Source: Bryobacterales bacterium
Lineage (GTDB): Bacteria > Acidobacteriota > Terriglobia > Bryobacterales > Bryobacteraceae
Assembly: GCA_020852175.1 (NCBI GenBank)
Contig: JADZBH010000033.1
Span: 1 to 64,000 of the forward strand
Direction: 5' to 3'
Length of the DNA stretch: 64,000 nt
Part shown: one piece after another, positions 24,211 through 32,979 of the stretch
How the letters are laid out: every line of letters begins with the position of its first letter
Position numbering within the stretch: position 1 is the stretch's first letter
The notes under the pieces: generated by a model
Told to the model about the DNA's origin: nothing
Databases searched by the model: none
Seen by the model: the letters and a program-made list of their open reading frames with translations, nothing else
Translations under genes and position numbers: made by a program

Positions 24211-25835
24211 ACACGCGTTTCTCCCTGTCGATGAAGTTCGCCCTGCTGGCGCTGCTCAACGTGGCGTTGCTCGCCGTCGTCTTCGTCCTGTTCGTGCGCT
24301 GGCAGTTGAGCGAGGAACTCGAATCCTTTCTCATGTCCACCGCCCGCGACCGCATCAGCAGCGTCTCGCGCAGCCTGGCCCTGGACATGCAACAGCACGA
24401 CCGTTCCCAGTGGACGAGCCTGCTCACCCGTTACTCCGAGCAGCACGGCGTCACCTTCTCGCTCATCCGCAACGACGGCGAATACATGGCCGGTCCCCCA
24501 CTCACTCTGCCGCCCACCGTGCACGAACGCCTGGTCCGTCCCCCTCAACGCGGTTTCCCCGGCTTCCCCCTCTTCCGCGAGCGCAAGGATTCGCCCTCGC
24601 AACCGCCGTCTGGCGCTCCGGCCCCCAACCACGAGGCGGAGCGCGAGATGAAAGCGGCGGTCGAGGAATCGCGCCTCCGCCACTTCCGCTTCATCCCCTA
24701 TTTCAATCCCTCGCCGCCGTTGCTGGTCATCGAGGACGGGCCCGTGCCCTACTGGGCTGGCGTGCGGATCATGCTGCCGCCCGAAGGCGATGGCGAACCT
24801 ATCCGCGCCACGCTGCTCATCGTCTCCTCCACGTTCTATAGCAACCCGTTCTTCTTCCAGATTCAGCCCTGGCTTTGGATTGGCGCCGCCGCCATCGCGG
24901 TTTCGTTCCTCTGCTGGCTCCCGCTGGTACACGGGCTCACCAGGTCCACGGCCCGCATGATGCGCGCCACGGCCGAAATCGCCGAGGGCAACTTCGACGT
25001 CCATGTCAGCGACTCGCGCCAGGACGAGCTCGGCCGTCTGGGCGGCGCCATCAACCGCATGGCTTCCCGCCTGGAGAGCTTTACGCGCGGCCAGAAACGC
25101 TTCCTCGGCGACGTCGCGCATGAACTCCGCTCACCGCTGGCGCGCATGCAACTCGCTCTGGGCATCCTTGAACGAAAAGCCGGCCCAGGCGGACAAAGCT
25201 ATGTCACGGATCTGAAGGAAGACGTCGAGACCATGGCCGGGCTCACCGATGAGTTGCTCGCCTTCGCCAAGGCGGAGCTCAGCGCCGGGGCGATCCAACT
25301 GGAGCCGGTCAATGTGCTCGACGGCGTCCAGCGCGCCGTCCGCGCGGAGGCGCGCGATAACGTCCAGGTGGAACTGAACGTCCCGGCTTCCCTCGCCATC
25401 ATGGCCGAACCGGAGTTTCTCTTCCGCTCCTTGTCCAATCTGGTGCGGAACGCCGTGCGTTACGCCGGCTCCGAAGGTCCCATTCAGATCTCGGCCGAAC
25501 GCCGCGGCGCCAATGTGCGCATCTGTGTCGCCGATTCCGGGCCTGGCGTGCCCGAAGAGGCCCTGCCCAAGATGTTCACGCCCTTCTTCCGCGTGGATGC
25601 CTCGCGAAACCGCAAGACCGGCGGCACGGGACTGGGCCTGGCCATCATCCGCAGTTGCGTCGAGGCCTGCCATGGGTCCGTGGAATGCCACAACCGCAAG
25701 CCCGCTGGATTCGAGGTGATCATGACCTTTCCCGCCGCTCCCGGAGCCGGAAAGGATTCCGTGGAAATGACCGCCCTCCGTGGCGATCCGGCGGCGAATC
25801 TCTCCGCCGCCAGCCGGCCGGACGGTGCAGCGTAG
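24201..25835 (+). CDS. CpxA-like sensor histidine kinase
   Basis: The 544-aa kinase has two membrane helices (about 12-33 and 223-245) enclosing a Pro-rich periplasmic sensor of about 190 residues (PPQRGFPGFPLF, PFFFQIQPW). A HAMP domain (about 240-293), dimerisation box with His307 (FLGDVAHELRSPLARM), N box SLSNLVRNAVRYAG, G1 box VADSGPGVPEE and G2 box KTGGTGLGLAI follow. It starts inside the last codons of the response regulator gene (10-bp overlap), so the pair is translationally coupled. The divergent Spy/CpxP-like product could modulate the sensor domain as CpxP does CpxA. The C-terminal 35 residues are low-complexity. It is convergent with the receptor gene at 25849, only 13 bp away. 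Confidence 0.9.
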   Translation: MGINTRFSLSMKFALLALLNVALLAVVFVLFVRWQLSEELESFLMSTARDRISSVSRSLALDMQQHDRSQWTSLLTRYSEQHGVTFSLIRNDGEYMAGPPLTLPPTVHERLVRPPQRGFPGFPLFRERKDSPSQPPSGAPAPNHEAEREMKAAVEESRLRHFRFIPYFNPSPPLLVIEDGPVPYWAGVRIMLPPEGDGEPIRATLLIVSSTFYSNPFFFQIQPWLWIGAAAIAVSFLCWLPLVHGLTRSTARMMRATAEIAEGNFDVHVSDSRQDELGRLGGAINRMASRLESFTRGQKRFLGDVAHELRSPLARMQLALGILERKAGPGGQSYVTDLKEDVETMAGLTDELLAFAKAELSAGAIQLEPVNVLDGVQRAVRAEARDNVQVELNVPASLAIMAEPEFLFRSLSNLVRNAVRYAGSEGPIQISAERRGANVRICVADSGPGVPEEALPKMFTPFFRVDASRNRKTGGTGLGLAIIRSCVEACHGSVECHNRKPAGFEVIMTFPAAPGAGKDSVEMTALRGDPAANLSAASRPDGAA

Positions 25836-25848
25836 CGCGCGGCGGCGA

Positions 25849-28800
25849 TCAAAAGATCAGCTTCAGACCCAACTGCGAAACGCGCGCATCGCGTGCCGTG
25901 ACCACCGTTCCGAACGTCGCGCTGGCGTTCTTGCCATCCGGACCCGGGCTGAAGCTGTCATTCACCAGTCCGAGGTTCACATGGTTGGCCACGTTGAACG
26001 ACTCGGCCCGGAACTGCAAACGGAAGCGCTCCGTGATGCGCGTGTCCTTGATCAGCGACACATCGAAGTTGATGACGCCCGGATGACGGGCATCGGGAAG
26101 CGCGCGCCCCACGTTGCCAAACGTGAACAGCGGCGGATTCACGAACTGCGTGGTGTCGAACCACCGGTAGCGCGTCCTCTCTCCACGCGGCAGCGCGGCG
26201 CTCACGCCGGTCGAATTGGGCCGGTTGGCCTGCTGGTTGTTCGCGCCGGTCACCGTCAGTGGAATGCCCATTTGCATCACGCTGATCATGTTCACCTGCC
26301 ATCCACCCGCCAGCCGCCGCGCCAGGCCGTTCGACGGGTTGAACATCTTCCCGTTGCCGAACGGCAACTCATACAGCAGGCTCGTCACCAGGCGCTGGGA
26401 AACGTCGGCCGGGTCCACGGAACGGTTCAGCCGGCGGTTGTACAACCCGTCCTGGTAGCCGTTCTCACCGGTTTGCTCGGGAGCCACCGAGCCGAAGTCC
26501 ACCGGCACGAGGTTCGAATCGCTCATGCGCTTGCCCGCCGTGTAGGCGAAATTCACCAGCAGGCCGTGCGACATGCGCCGCGTTACCGTAAGCTGCAACT
26601 GGTGCGACGTATAGTTGCCATTGCGCGGGTTCCTCACGTTCACGCTGCTGTAATAGGGGAAGGCCATCAGCAGCCGCTCGCGCGTGATGGTGGCTGCCCC
26701 CAGACCGCCGGGAATCTGCCCGGCCCACGGGTTGGCCACCGGAGTATTCAACTCCTGCTGCATCGCGAAGCGCGTCTCCGGTTTCACCTGGTTCAGGTTG
26801 TATCCGCCGGCGGCGAAGTGGTTTCCCTTGTTCGCCGAATAGGTGGCGTCGAACATCCAGTTGCCGGTTTGCTGCTGCAACGAGGCATTCCATTGCTGCG
26901 ACATCGGAGTCGCGCCATAGCTTTCGGTCATGTTCACGCCCTGTCCCAGAAGCGCATACGGCCCCGCCGCGGCGCCCGGCGATTCCAGGTACGCGAAGGG
27001 AAAACCCGCGTTGAACTGGAACGCCGGCCGGCCCGCTCCGGCCGCGCTGTATGTGGTCCGGTTGGTGGAAAACAGGTTCGTGTCACCCATCCAGGTGCGG
27101 AAGAAGATCGACGGATAGAAGATGCCGTAGCCGCCCCGGAAGATTGTCTTGCCTGTGCCAAAGATGTCGAAGGCGAAGCCGAGACGCGGCGCGAAATCGT
27201 TGTAGTCTTCGTTGATGAAGCTGCGCGGCTGCCCGTTCAGGCCGGCATAGACGGTGGTTCCGGTGAACGGGCTATTGCCCACACGGCCGTTCGGATCGAA
27301 GTTGATGTGGCCGTTGTGCCGCTCGTAGGGCCGCTGCTGCCAGTCCCAGCGCAGGCCGAGGTTCAGCGTCAGGCGGCGCGTCAGCTTCCAGTCGTCCTGC
27401 AGGAAAGCGCTGATGGCCTGCCCCTGCCACGAATTCCCCAGAATGCGGTCGATGAACGAACTGCTCACGTCGCCGGTGAGGAACTGCGCCAGGTTGTAGC
27501 CGGTGCCCGCGGGCGATTGCGGATTCGACGTCAGACCCGAGAACGAGTAGTCGCCCGACATCGCCGCGCCCTGCCGGTTGCCGCCATAGAGCACGCGGTG
27601 GTTATAACCGATTTTCAGCGTGTGGTTCCCGGCGATCTTCGTCACCATGTTCTGCAGATCCCAGTTCAGCGACGTGCGCGTACCGTTGGCCTGTCCGCCA
27701 ATGGTTCCAAAGCCGAAGTCGATCTGTGGAAACTGGTCCGCAGGCACGATCGCCGGCAGGCCCAGCTTGCGGGGCCACTCCCTGTTCGAGTTGATCGACG
27801 CGAAAGTGAACGCCTGCCGCATCACGCCGATGCGCAGGTTGTTGAACATCGTCGGGCTGAAGGTGTGCATGTCGGAAATCATGATGTTCCGGTTCGTCTG
27901 GTCGTCCTCGCGGTTCTGCCCCACCGTGGGATCGGTGAAGATGCTGTTGCCCCCGATCCGGTGCCGCGCCGACGTGTAGCGGAAGAACATCGAGTTCGCT
28001 TCGGTGAAACGGTGATCGGCGCGCATGTTCCACTGCGTCCAGTTCGTGCGCGTCAGCGAAGCGTCCTGAAAATTCTGGGCGAACGTGAAGGCGTTCGACG
28101 GGGCGCGGTTCGGAGCCGGCCAGAAGTCCAGGATCTTGCGCGTGATGGGATCGAAGCGCGATTGAGGCACGATGTTGCCCGGATAGAGGTCGCGCACCTG
28201 GCCGGCGCCGGCCGGGTTGGCCCGCACCGTGGACGGATCGTAGACCGGAATGAACGTACCGCCGGCGTTGCGCAGGTTGCTGAAGTTGCCCGCCCGCCAG
28301 TCCGCCAGAGGCGTGCTCGCGATGCGCGGCGTGCTCAAACGCAGCCGGTACTCCTCCCAATTGAAGAAGCCGAAGGTCCGGTTCTTGATCACCGGACCGC
28401 CGATCGAACCGCCGAACTGGTTGTAGCGCAGGGGCAGGCGGCGCTGCGCGAAGGTGTTCCGGGCGTCGAGTTTGTCGTTGCGCAGAAACTCATACAGCGT
28501 GCCATGGAACGTATTTGTCCCCGACTTGGTCACCAGGTTGATCGTTCCTCCCGCCGTGAAGCCAAACTCGGCCGACATGGCTCCGCTCTGCACCTTGAAC
28601 TCTTCCACGGCGTCCACTGCCGGGGGAATGCCCACCTCGCCCACGTAACTCAGAATGTTGTTGTTGCCGTCCAACGTCTGGTTGTTCATCGAACTGGGCG
28701 AGCCATTGATCGAGATCGAGGACAATTGCGTGCCGCGGTCGCCGAAACCGGAATTCAACGGTCCTGCATTTGACACCACGCCGGGGTTCAGCAACGTCAA

Positions 28801-29262
28801 GGCGAGCGCGTTGCGCCCGTTCAACGGCAGATCGCGTACGCGCCGGTTCTCAATCACCGCACCCACGGTCGCGCTGCCGGCGTCCACCAACGGAGCCTCG
28901 CCGGTCACCTCCACCGATTCGGCCAGTTGGCCTACTTCCAACTGTACGTTTACCTGTGCGTTCTGATTCACCTGCAACTGGATGCCCGAGCGTACCGTGC
29001 GTTTGAAGCCCTGCATTTGCACGGTCACCTCGTAGCCCCCCACGGCCAGGCCGGGAGCCGTGTAGTTGCCGCTTTCGTTGGTGTGCGTGCGGAAGGCCGC
29101 GTTCGTACCGGTGTTTTTCACCTCCACCTGCGCGCCGGCGATCACGGCGTCCTGCGGATCGGTGACCACTCCCGAAATCGTTCCCGACTGTAGCTGGGCC
29201 AGCAGGCTTCCGGCGGACGCGCACAGCACGGCCATGCCAAGCAGAAAATTGGCTTTCATCAT
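25849..29262 (-). CDS. Oar-like TonB-dependent outer-membrane receptor
   Basis: The 1137-aa receptor has a signal peptide (MMKANFLLGMAVLCASAGSL), a carboxypeptidase-regulatory domain (about 25-108, GTISGVVTDPQDAVIAGAQV) and a plug (about 118-245, RVRDLPLNGRNALAL, QTLDGNNN, VEEFKVQSGAMSAEFGF, GTINLVTKSGTN). The beta-barrel closes with QLGLKLIF. Two adjacent ATGs (29262 and 29259) are possible; AGAGG is better spaced (about 6 nt) from the second. It is followed convergently by the CpxA-like gene and preceded, 33 bp upstream on the same strand, by an exported FAD oxidoreductase, which suggests a shared transcript and substrate. Confidence 0.92.
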   Translation of the reverse strand: MMKANFLLGMAVLCASAGSLLAQLQSGTISGVVTDPQDAVIAGAQVEVKNTGTNAAFRTHTNESGNYTAPGLAVGGYEVTVQMQGFKRTVRSGIQLQVNQNAQVNVQLEVGQLAESVEVTGEAPLVDAGSATVGAVIENRRVRDLPLNGRNALALTLLNPGVVSNAGPLNSGFGDRGTQLSSISINGSPSSMNNQTLDGNNNILSYVGEVGIPPAVDAVEEFKVQSGAMSAEFGFTAGGTINLVTKSGTNTFHGTLYEFLRNDKLDARNTFAQRRLPLRYNQFGGSIGGPVIKNRTFGFFNWEEYRLRLSTPRIASTPLADWRAGNFSNLRNAGGTFIPVYDPSTVRANPAGAGQVRDLYPGNIVPQSRFDPITRKILDFWPAPNRAPSNAFTFAQNFQDASLTRTNWTQWNMRADHRFTEANSMFFRYTSARHRIGGNSIFTDPTVGQNREDDQTNRNIMISDMHTFSPTMFNNLRIGVMRQAFTFASINSNREWPRKLGLPAIVPADQFPQIDFGFGTIGGQANGTRTSLNWDLQNMVTKIAGNHTLKIGYNHRVLYGGNRQGAAMSGDYSFSGLTSNPQSPAGTGYNLAQFLTGDVSSSFIDRILGNSWQGQAISAFLQDDWKLTRRLTLNLGLRWDWQQRPYERHNGHINFDPNGRVGNSPFTGTTVYAGLNGQPRSFINEDYNDFAPRLGFAFDIFGTGKTIFRGGYGIFYPSIFFRTWMGDTNLFSTNRTTYSAAGAGRPAFQFNAGFPFAYLESPGAAAGPYALLGQGVNMTESYGATPMSQQWNASLQQQTGNWMFDATYSANKGNHFAAGGYNLNQVKPETRFAMQQELNTPVANPWAGQIPGGLGAATITRERLLMAFPYYSSVNVRNPRNGNYTSHQLQLTVTRRMSHGLLVNFAYTAGKRMSDSNLVPVDFGSVAPEQTGENGYQDGLYNRRLNRSVDPADVSQRLVTSLLYELPFGNGKMFNPSNGLARRLAGGWQVNMISVMQMGIPLTVTGANNQQANRPNSTGVSAALPRGERTRYRWFDTTQFVNPPLFTFGNVGRALPDARHPGVINFDVSLIKDTRITERFRLQFRAESFNVANHVNLGLVNDSFSPGPDGKNASATFGTVVTARDARVSQLGLKLIF

Positions 29263-29295
29263 TTACCTCTTGCAGTCTTGTATTGAGTTGTTGCC

Positions 29296-31263
29296 TCAGG
29301 CGTAACAGCGGAGTTCAAACACGCGCGCCAGTTCGTCGCCGTTGGTGGCCTCAACGTGGAGCCGGACCGCCTGCGCGCGAATCGCCTTGAAGTTGTGGCG
29401 AACCATCCTTTGATAGTTGCCCTTGCGTTCGTCCAGCGCTTTCCATGCGCCGTTCGCCGTTTCACGGTACAAAAGCTTGTAGTCGCGCACCGTTTCCGGC
29501 TGTGGCGCTCGTACAATCGTGGCGTTGGCGGCGATCAGCGACGTCAGCGTCAACTCCCGCTGGAAGCCCGTATCGAAGGTAATCTGCACCTGCGACAGAG
29601 TCCGGGGCGACTCCCATTCATAGTCCACCCAGACGCCGCCCGGCTCCATTTTGGCTGCCCATTGGTGCCGCGCGCCTTTCGGAATGTCGCGCACCTCGCC
29701 GTCCAACAGGTTTCGCGCCGGAGCGTCGTCCTGTTCGGCCGACGCCGCCACCTTGGCCGTCCGCGCCAGGTCCGCCGGATCCTCGTTGCGGATTCCCGTG
29801 ATCGTTTGATCGTCACGCAGCAGCATCTGCTGCAACTGTTTCACGCGCGCCGGATCGTTGGCCAGCGCACGCGGCGTCATACCATGCCTGGCGCATAGCG
29901 CCGCCGCCAGTCCAATCGCCTGCCCTTCCACGGCGCAGGTCGCCATCACGCGCGTGGAAGTGAACGCCACGTGCGAAGCGCTGATGTTCCGCCCCGCCAT
30001 CAGGAGGTTGCTCACATTCCTCGAATACAACGTTCGCAGCGGGATATGGTACACCTCCCTGGTCCGGATCGAGGTGTTCGGCGGTAGGTTCACGCGGTCG
30101 AAGCCTCCCGGCGGGTGATCGTCCAGCGGCCAGCCTCCAATGCAGACGGCATCGGCGAACGGCTTCGACGTCTCCAGGTCGCTTTGGCGCAGCATGTAAT
30201 CGCCCACCAGCCGCCGGCTGCCGCGCTTGCCGGGCATCATGCCCACCCAATCCAGGCCGTAGTAGTCGCTGTCCGGGTGATCGCCCGAATTCTTGATGTA
30301 ATCCCAAATGCCCATCACGATGGACAGTAACTCGAAGCGGATCAGTTCGTTGCTGCGGATCGTGTCCTTGTCGCCGCCCCATTCGATCCACCAGTAGCCG
30401 TACTCCCACGTGTTCGTCGACCGCTTGAACAAATGCTCCTTGGTCACCTTGCGCGCCCACTTCGGCGGCGTGAACGGCACCCTGCGCGGATACAGCCGCG
30501 AGGTGAACAGGATGCTCGACCCCAGCGTCTCCCGGTCCGCCTTTTCCGGCGCCAGCGATTCGCTGAATTCGCTCTGCGCTTCCCGTCCGAAGCGGAAATC
30601 CGCGCCCGATTCGAGGCCCAGGCGCGCATCGCCCGTACAATCGCAGAACACCTTTGCCTTGATCCGGTAAATGTGCTCGCTCTTGTCGCAGCGCACCAGC
30701 GCTTCCTGAATTTCGCTTCCCTTCATCGAGGTCCGGTACAACACACTCTCCAGCAGAAGCGTGATGTTCGGCTCGCTGATCACCTTATCGTAGAGCAGCA
30801 GGTCCCACATCTCCCAGCAGCGGTGCGGATTGTTTACCGCGTCATCCAAACGGAATTCTTCCAGTAGTCCGCCTTCACGCCAGCCCGGACGCCCCTTGTG
30901 GCTGTTCGCTCCCACCACGTGCATCTTCACTTCGCTCGAACTGTTGCCACCCAGGCGCGAGCGGTCCTGCACCAGCACTACCTTGGCTCCATGGCGCGCC
31001 GCCGACACCGCCGCCAGCACGCCAGCCAATCCGCCGCCAGCCACCAGCACGTCGGTTTCTAGATCCACCAGGCTCATGTGCGGTTCGGCGGCCAGGGTCT
31101 TTTCCAGGGGAACCGACGGAGCGATCCTGTCGAACTCCGGCCGCTGGAATATCCCGGTCAGCTCCGCCGAACCCGGCATGTAGGCAGGGGGAGGCAACTG
31201 ACTCGCATTCACAATCACGGAATAGGACCCCAACCCCGCGGCGACAAAATCTCTGCGTTTCAT
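29296..31263 (-). CDS. Exported FAD-dependent oxidoreductase with C-terminal discoidin-like domain
   Basis: The 655-aa protein has a Tat-like leader (MKRRDFVAAGLGSYSVIV). A FAD_oxidored core has the Rossmann motif VLVAGGGLAGVLAAVSAARHG (about 73) and DRSRLGGNSSSEVKMHVVGA; FCDCTGDARLGLESGA near 210 and GRNISASHVAFTSTRVMATC near 430 are typical of the family. Residues 525-655 form a beta-rich carbohydrate-binding (F5/8 type C-like) domain (VWVDYEWESPRTLSQVQITF). It is less similar to the two FAD proteins at 9063-12787 than they are to each other. The start is ATG 31263 with GAGG about 12 nt upstream. It is divergent from the GntR regulator gene and likely oxidises a sugar derivative in the periplasm. 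Confidence 0.87.
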   Translation of the reverse strand: MKRRDFVAAGLGSYSVIVNASQLPPPAYMPGSAELTGIFQRPEFDRIAPSVPLEKTLAAEPHMSLVDLETDVLVAGGGLAGVLAAVSAARHGAKVVLVQDRSRLGGNSSSEVKMHVVGANSHKGRPGWREGGLLEEFRLDDAVNNPHRCWEMWDLLLYDKVISEPNITLLLESVLYRTSMKGSEIQEALVRCDKSEHIYRIKAKVFCDCTGDARLGLESGADFRFGREAQSEFSESLAPEKADRETLGSSILFTSRLYPRRVPFTPPKWARKVTKEHLFKRSTNTWEYGYWWIEWGGDKDTIRSNELIRFELLSIVMGIWDYIKNSGDHPDSDYYGLDWVGMMPGKRGSRRLVGDYMLRQSDLETSKPFADAVCIGGWPLDDHPPGGFDRVNLPPNTSIRTREVYHIPLRTLYSRNVSNLLMAGRNISASHVAFTSTRVMATCAVEGQAIGLAAALCARHGMTPRALANDPARVKQLQQMLLRDDQTITGIRNEDPADLARTAKVAASAEQDDAPARNLLDGEVRDIPKGARHQWAAKMEPGGVWVDYEWESPRTLSQVQITFDTGFQRELTLTSLIAANATIVRAPQPETVRDYKLLYRETANGAWKALDERKGNYQRMVRHNFKAIRAQAVRLHVEATNGDELARVFELRCYA

Positions 31264-31398
31264 GGCTTACACACCTCACTGGCAAGTCGGCGAACCGTTG
31301 CGAGCATTGTGGCACATTAATCCATTTAGCCGCAATCGAAAAAAATTTCAGATTTCACGCCTTGACCTTCCTGCTCACACGTATATCCTAGAGGCTGT
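31264..31398. promoter_or_regulatory. Divergent regulatory region of FAD oxidoreductase and GntR operon
   Basis: This 135-bp gap contains an A-rich tract (31338-31347) and, rightward, TTGACC (31362-31367), a 16-bp spacer and TATCCT (31384-31389). The -10 ends only 9 nt before the ATG at 31399, implying a leaderless or near-leaderless mRNA, although GAGG also lies 4-7 nt before the ATG. No clear GntR palindrome was found. GntR/FCD proteins usually bind their own divergent region, so an operator here is expected. Confidence 0.4.
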
Positions 31399-32058
31399 AT
31401 GCAGCTTACGCACCTCAAGCGCCAGCGCGCCACCGACGAGGTGTATCTCGCTCTCCGGCAGGGTATTCTCAGCCACCTCTTCAGCCCCGGCGAGCGCCTG
31501 CAGGTGGATGAAATCGCTGGCAAACTGGGCGTCTCCCTCACCCCCGTCCGCCACGCCATTCAACAACTTTCAGCCGAAGGGCTCATCGAAATTCGTCCCC
31601 GCAGCGGCACCTTTGTCGCCAAACTCACTGCGCGCGACATTGAAGAGACCTCCGACCTGCGCTGTGCGCTGGAATGCCTGGCCGGCGAAAAAGCAATTGA
31701 GCGCATCACCCCCGAACAACTCGCTTCATTCCGCGAACTTCTCTCCCTGCTCGCCCGGCCCATCCACGGCGAGGGCGACCGAAAGGCGCACGAGGAGCAC
31801 AACTCACGCTTCCACCGCCTGCTCATCGACTGTTCCGGCAACCGGCGCCTGGCGGAATCCTACGAAGCGCTTCACGCCCACCTGGTCATCGCCCGCGCCC
31901 ACTCCCACGACGCCGGGTGGGAGACCCGTCTGCCTGTCGAACACGCCGAGCACGAGGAGATCGTCAACGCGCTGGAGGCGCGCGACCTGCCCCGTCTCAC
32001 GCTCGCCCTGCGCGCGCATATTCTGCGCGGCCGCTTCAGCATGACCCAGCGCCTCTAG
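31399..32058 (+). CDS. GntR-family transcriptional regulator, FCD subfamily
   Basis: The 219-aa regulator has an N-terminal winged helix (about 8-75: ATDEVYLALRQGILSH, PGERLQVDEIAGKLGVSLTPVRHAIQQLSAEGLIEIRPRSG) and an FCD ligand-binding helical domain (about 83-205). In that domain the metal/ligand histidines appear in EEHNSRFHRLL and EHAEHEEIV. FCD regulators respond to sugar acids and organic acids. It begins an operon whose next genes encode a DHDPS-family lyase, an enolase-superfamily dehydratase and an MFS sugar-acid permease, so the effector is likely the pathway's sugar acid or its keto-deoxy product. Confidence 0.92.
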   Translation: MQLTHLKRQRATDEVYLALRQGILSHLFSPGERLQVDEIAGKLGVSLTPVRHAIQQLSAEGLIEIRPRSGTFVAKLTARDIEETSDLRCALECLAGEKAIERITPEQLASFRELLSLLARPIHGEGDRKAHEEHNSRFHRLLIDCSGNRRLAESYEALHAHLVIARAHSHDAGWETRLPVEHAEHEEIVNALEARDLPRLTLALRAHILRGRFSMTQRL

Positions 32059-32091
32059 TCCACTTCCCGTCCGAAGGAAACCACCAGACCC

Positions 32092-32979
32092 ATGCTCAAA
32101 GGCGTATTTCCCATTGTCGTCACGCCGTTTCATGACGACGGCAGCATCGACTACACCTCGCTTGACCGTCTCATCGAACATCTGCTGGATCAGGGAGCGC
32201 ACGGTCTGGGCCTGTTCGGCAACGCGAGCGAGGGTTACACGCTCATGGCCCCGGAACGTACCGCCATGCTGCGCCACATCGCTGTCCGCGTCAACGGCCG
32301 CGTGCCCTTGGTGGCCAGCACGGGCCACACCGGCACCGACGCCGCCGCGGCCCTCAGCAGGCAGGCGCAGGATCTCGGCGCGGCTGCCCTCATGGTTCTG
32401 CCGCCCTACTTCATGAAGACCGATGGCGAAGGTCTCATGCATTACTACGGCGCCGTCTCCAAGGCCGTTTCCATCCCGATCATGGTGCAGGACGCGCCGC
32501 TCATGACGCAGGTGCCCATGCCTGTCCCCCTGCTCGCCCGCATGGCCCGCGAAATCGAGCACGTCCGCAGCGTGAAGGTCGAGGCGCCGCCCACGGTCCC
32601 CAAAATCGGAGCCCTGCACGCCGCCGCCCCCACGCTCGCTCTGTTCGGCGGCCTCAACGGCCAGTTCCTCATCGAGGAAGCCGGGCGCGGCGCGTCCGGC
32701 GTCATGCCCTCCAGCGACGCCACATGGGTTTTCGTCCGCGTGCTCGATCTCCTCGCCCAGGGGAACATGAAGGAGGCCTGGCGCCTGTTCTCCATAGCCC
32801 TTCCGCTGTTGCGCTTCGAGCTTCAACCGGGCCTCGGCGTTTCAGCAGCCAAGCACAACCTTGCCGCCGAAGGCGTCATCGCCTCGGCACGCGTCCGGCA
32901 CCCCACGTCGGCGCTCGACGCCGCCGCGCTCGCCGAACTCACCGTCCTGCGCGGCCTTGTCGCCGCTGAGCGTCCATGA
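32092..32979 (+). CDS. DHDPS/N-acetylneuraminate lyase family protein, probable keto-deoxy sugar acid aldolase or dehydratase
   Basis: The 295-aa class I aldolase-like TIM barrel has the family opening GVFPIVVTPFHDDGSID, the GASEG-type loop as LFGNASEGYTL and the Schiff-base lysine Lys162 in RSVKVEAPP. The position of DapA Tyr133 holds Gln133 (IMVQDAPL), so it is not a lysine-biosynthesis synthase. The QDAP variant resembles family members acting on 2-keto-3-deoxy sugar acids, such as L-2-keto-3-deoxyarabonate dehydratase; I infer such a role from this and from the neighbours. It follows the GntR gene by 33 bp and overlaps the dehydratase gene by 4 bp (ATGA). Confidence 0.82.
   Translation: MLKGVFPIVVTPFHDDGSIDYTSLDRLIEHLLDQGAHGLGLFGNASEGYTLMAPERTAMLRHIAVRVNGRVPLVASTGHTGTDAAAALSRQAQDLGAAALMVLPPYFMKTDGEGLMHYYGAVSKAVSIPIMVQDAPLMTQVPMPVPLLARMAREIEHVRSVKVEAPPTVPKIGALHAAAPTLALFGGLNGQFLIEEAGRGASGVMPSSDATWVFVRVLDLLAQGNMKEAWRLFSIALPLLRFELQPGLGVSAAKHNLAAEGVIASARVRHPTSALDAAALAELTVLRGLVAAERP

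Noticed and set aside
25780..28773. 997-aa frame antisense to the TonB receptor gene
   Set aside because: Arg/Val/His-rich shadow of a GC-rich receptor gene whose own translation has clear domains; other long antisense frames (1776-2795, 13174-14694, 42332-44212, 58657-59598, 60385-62163) are the same artefact.
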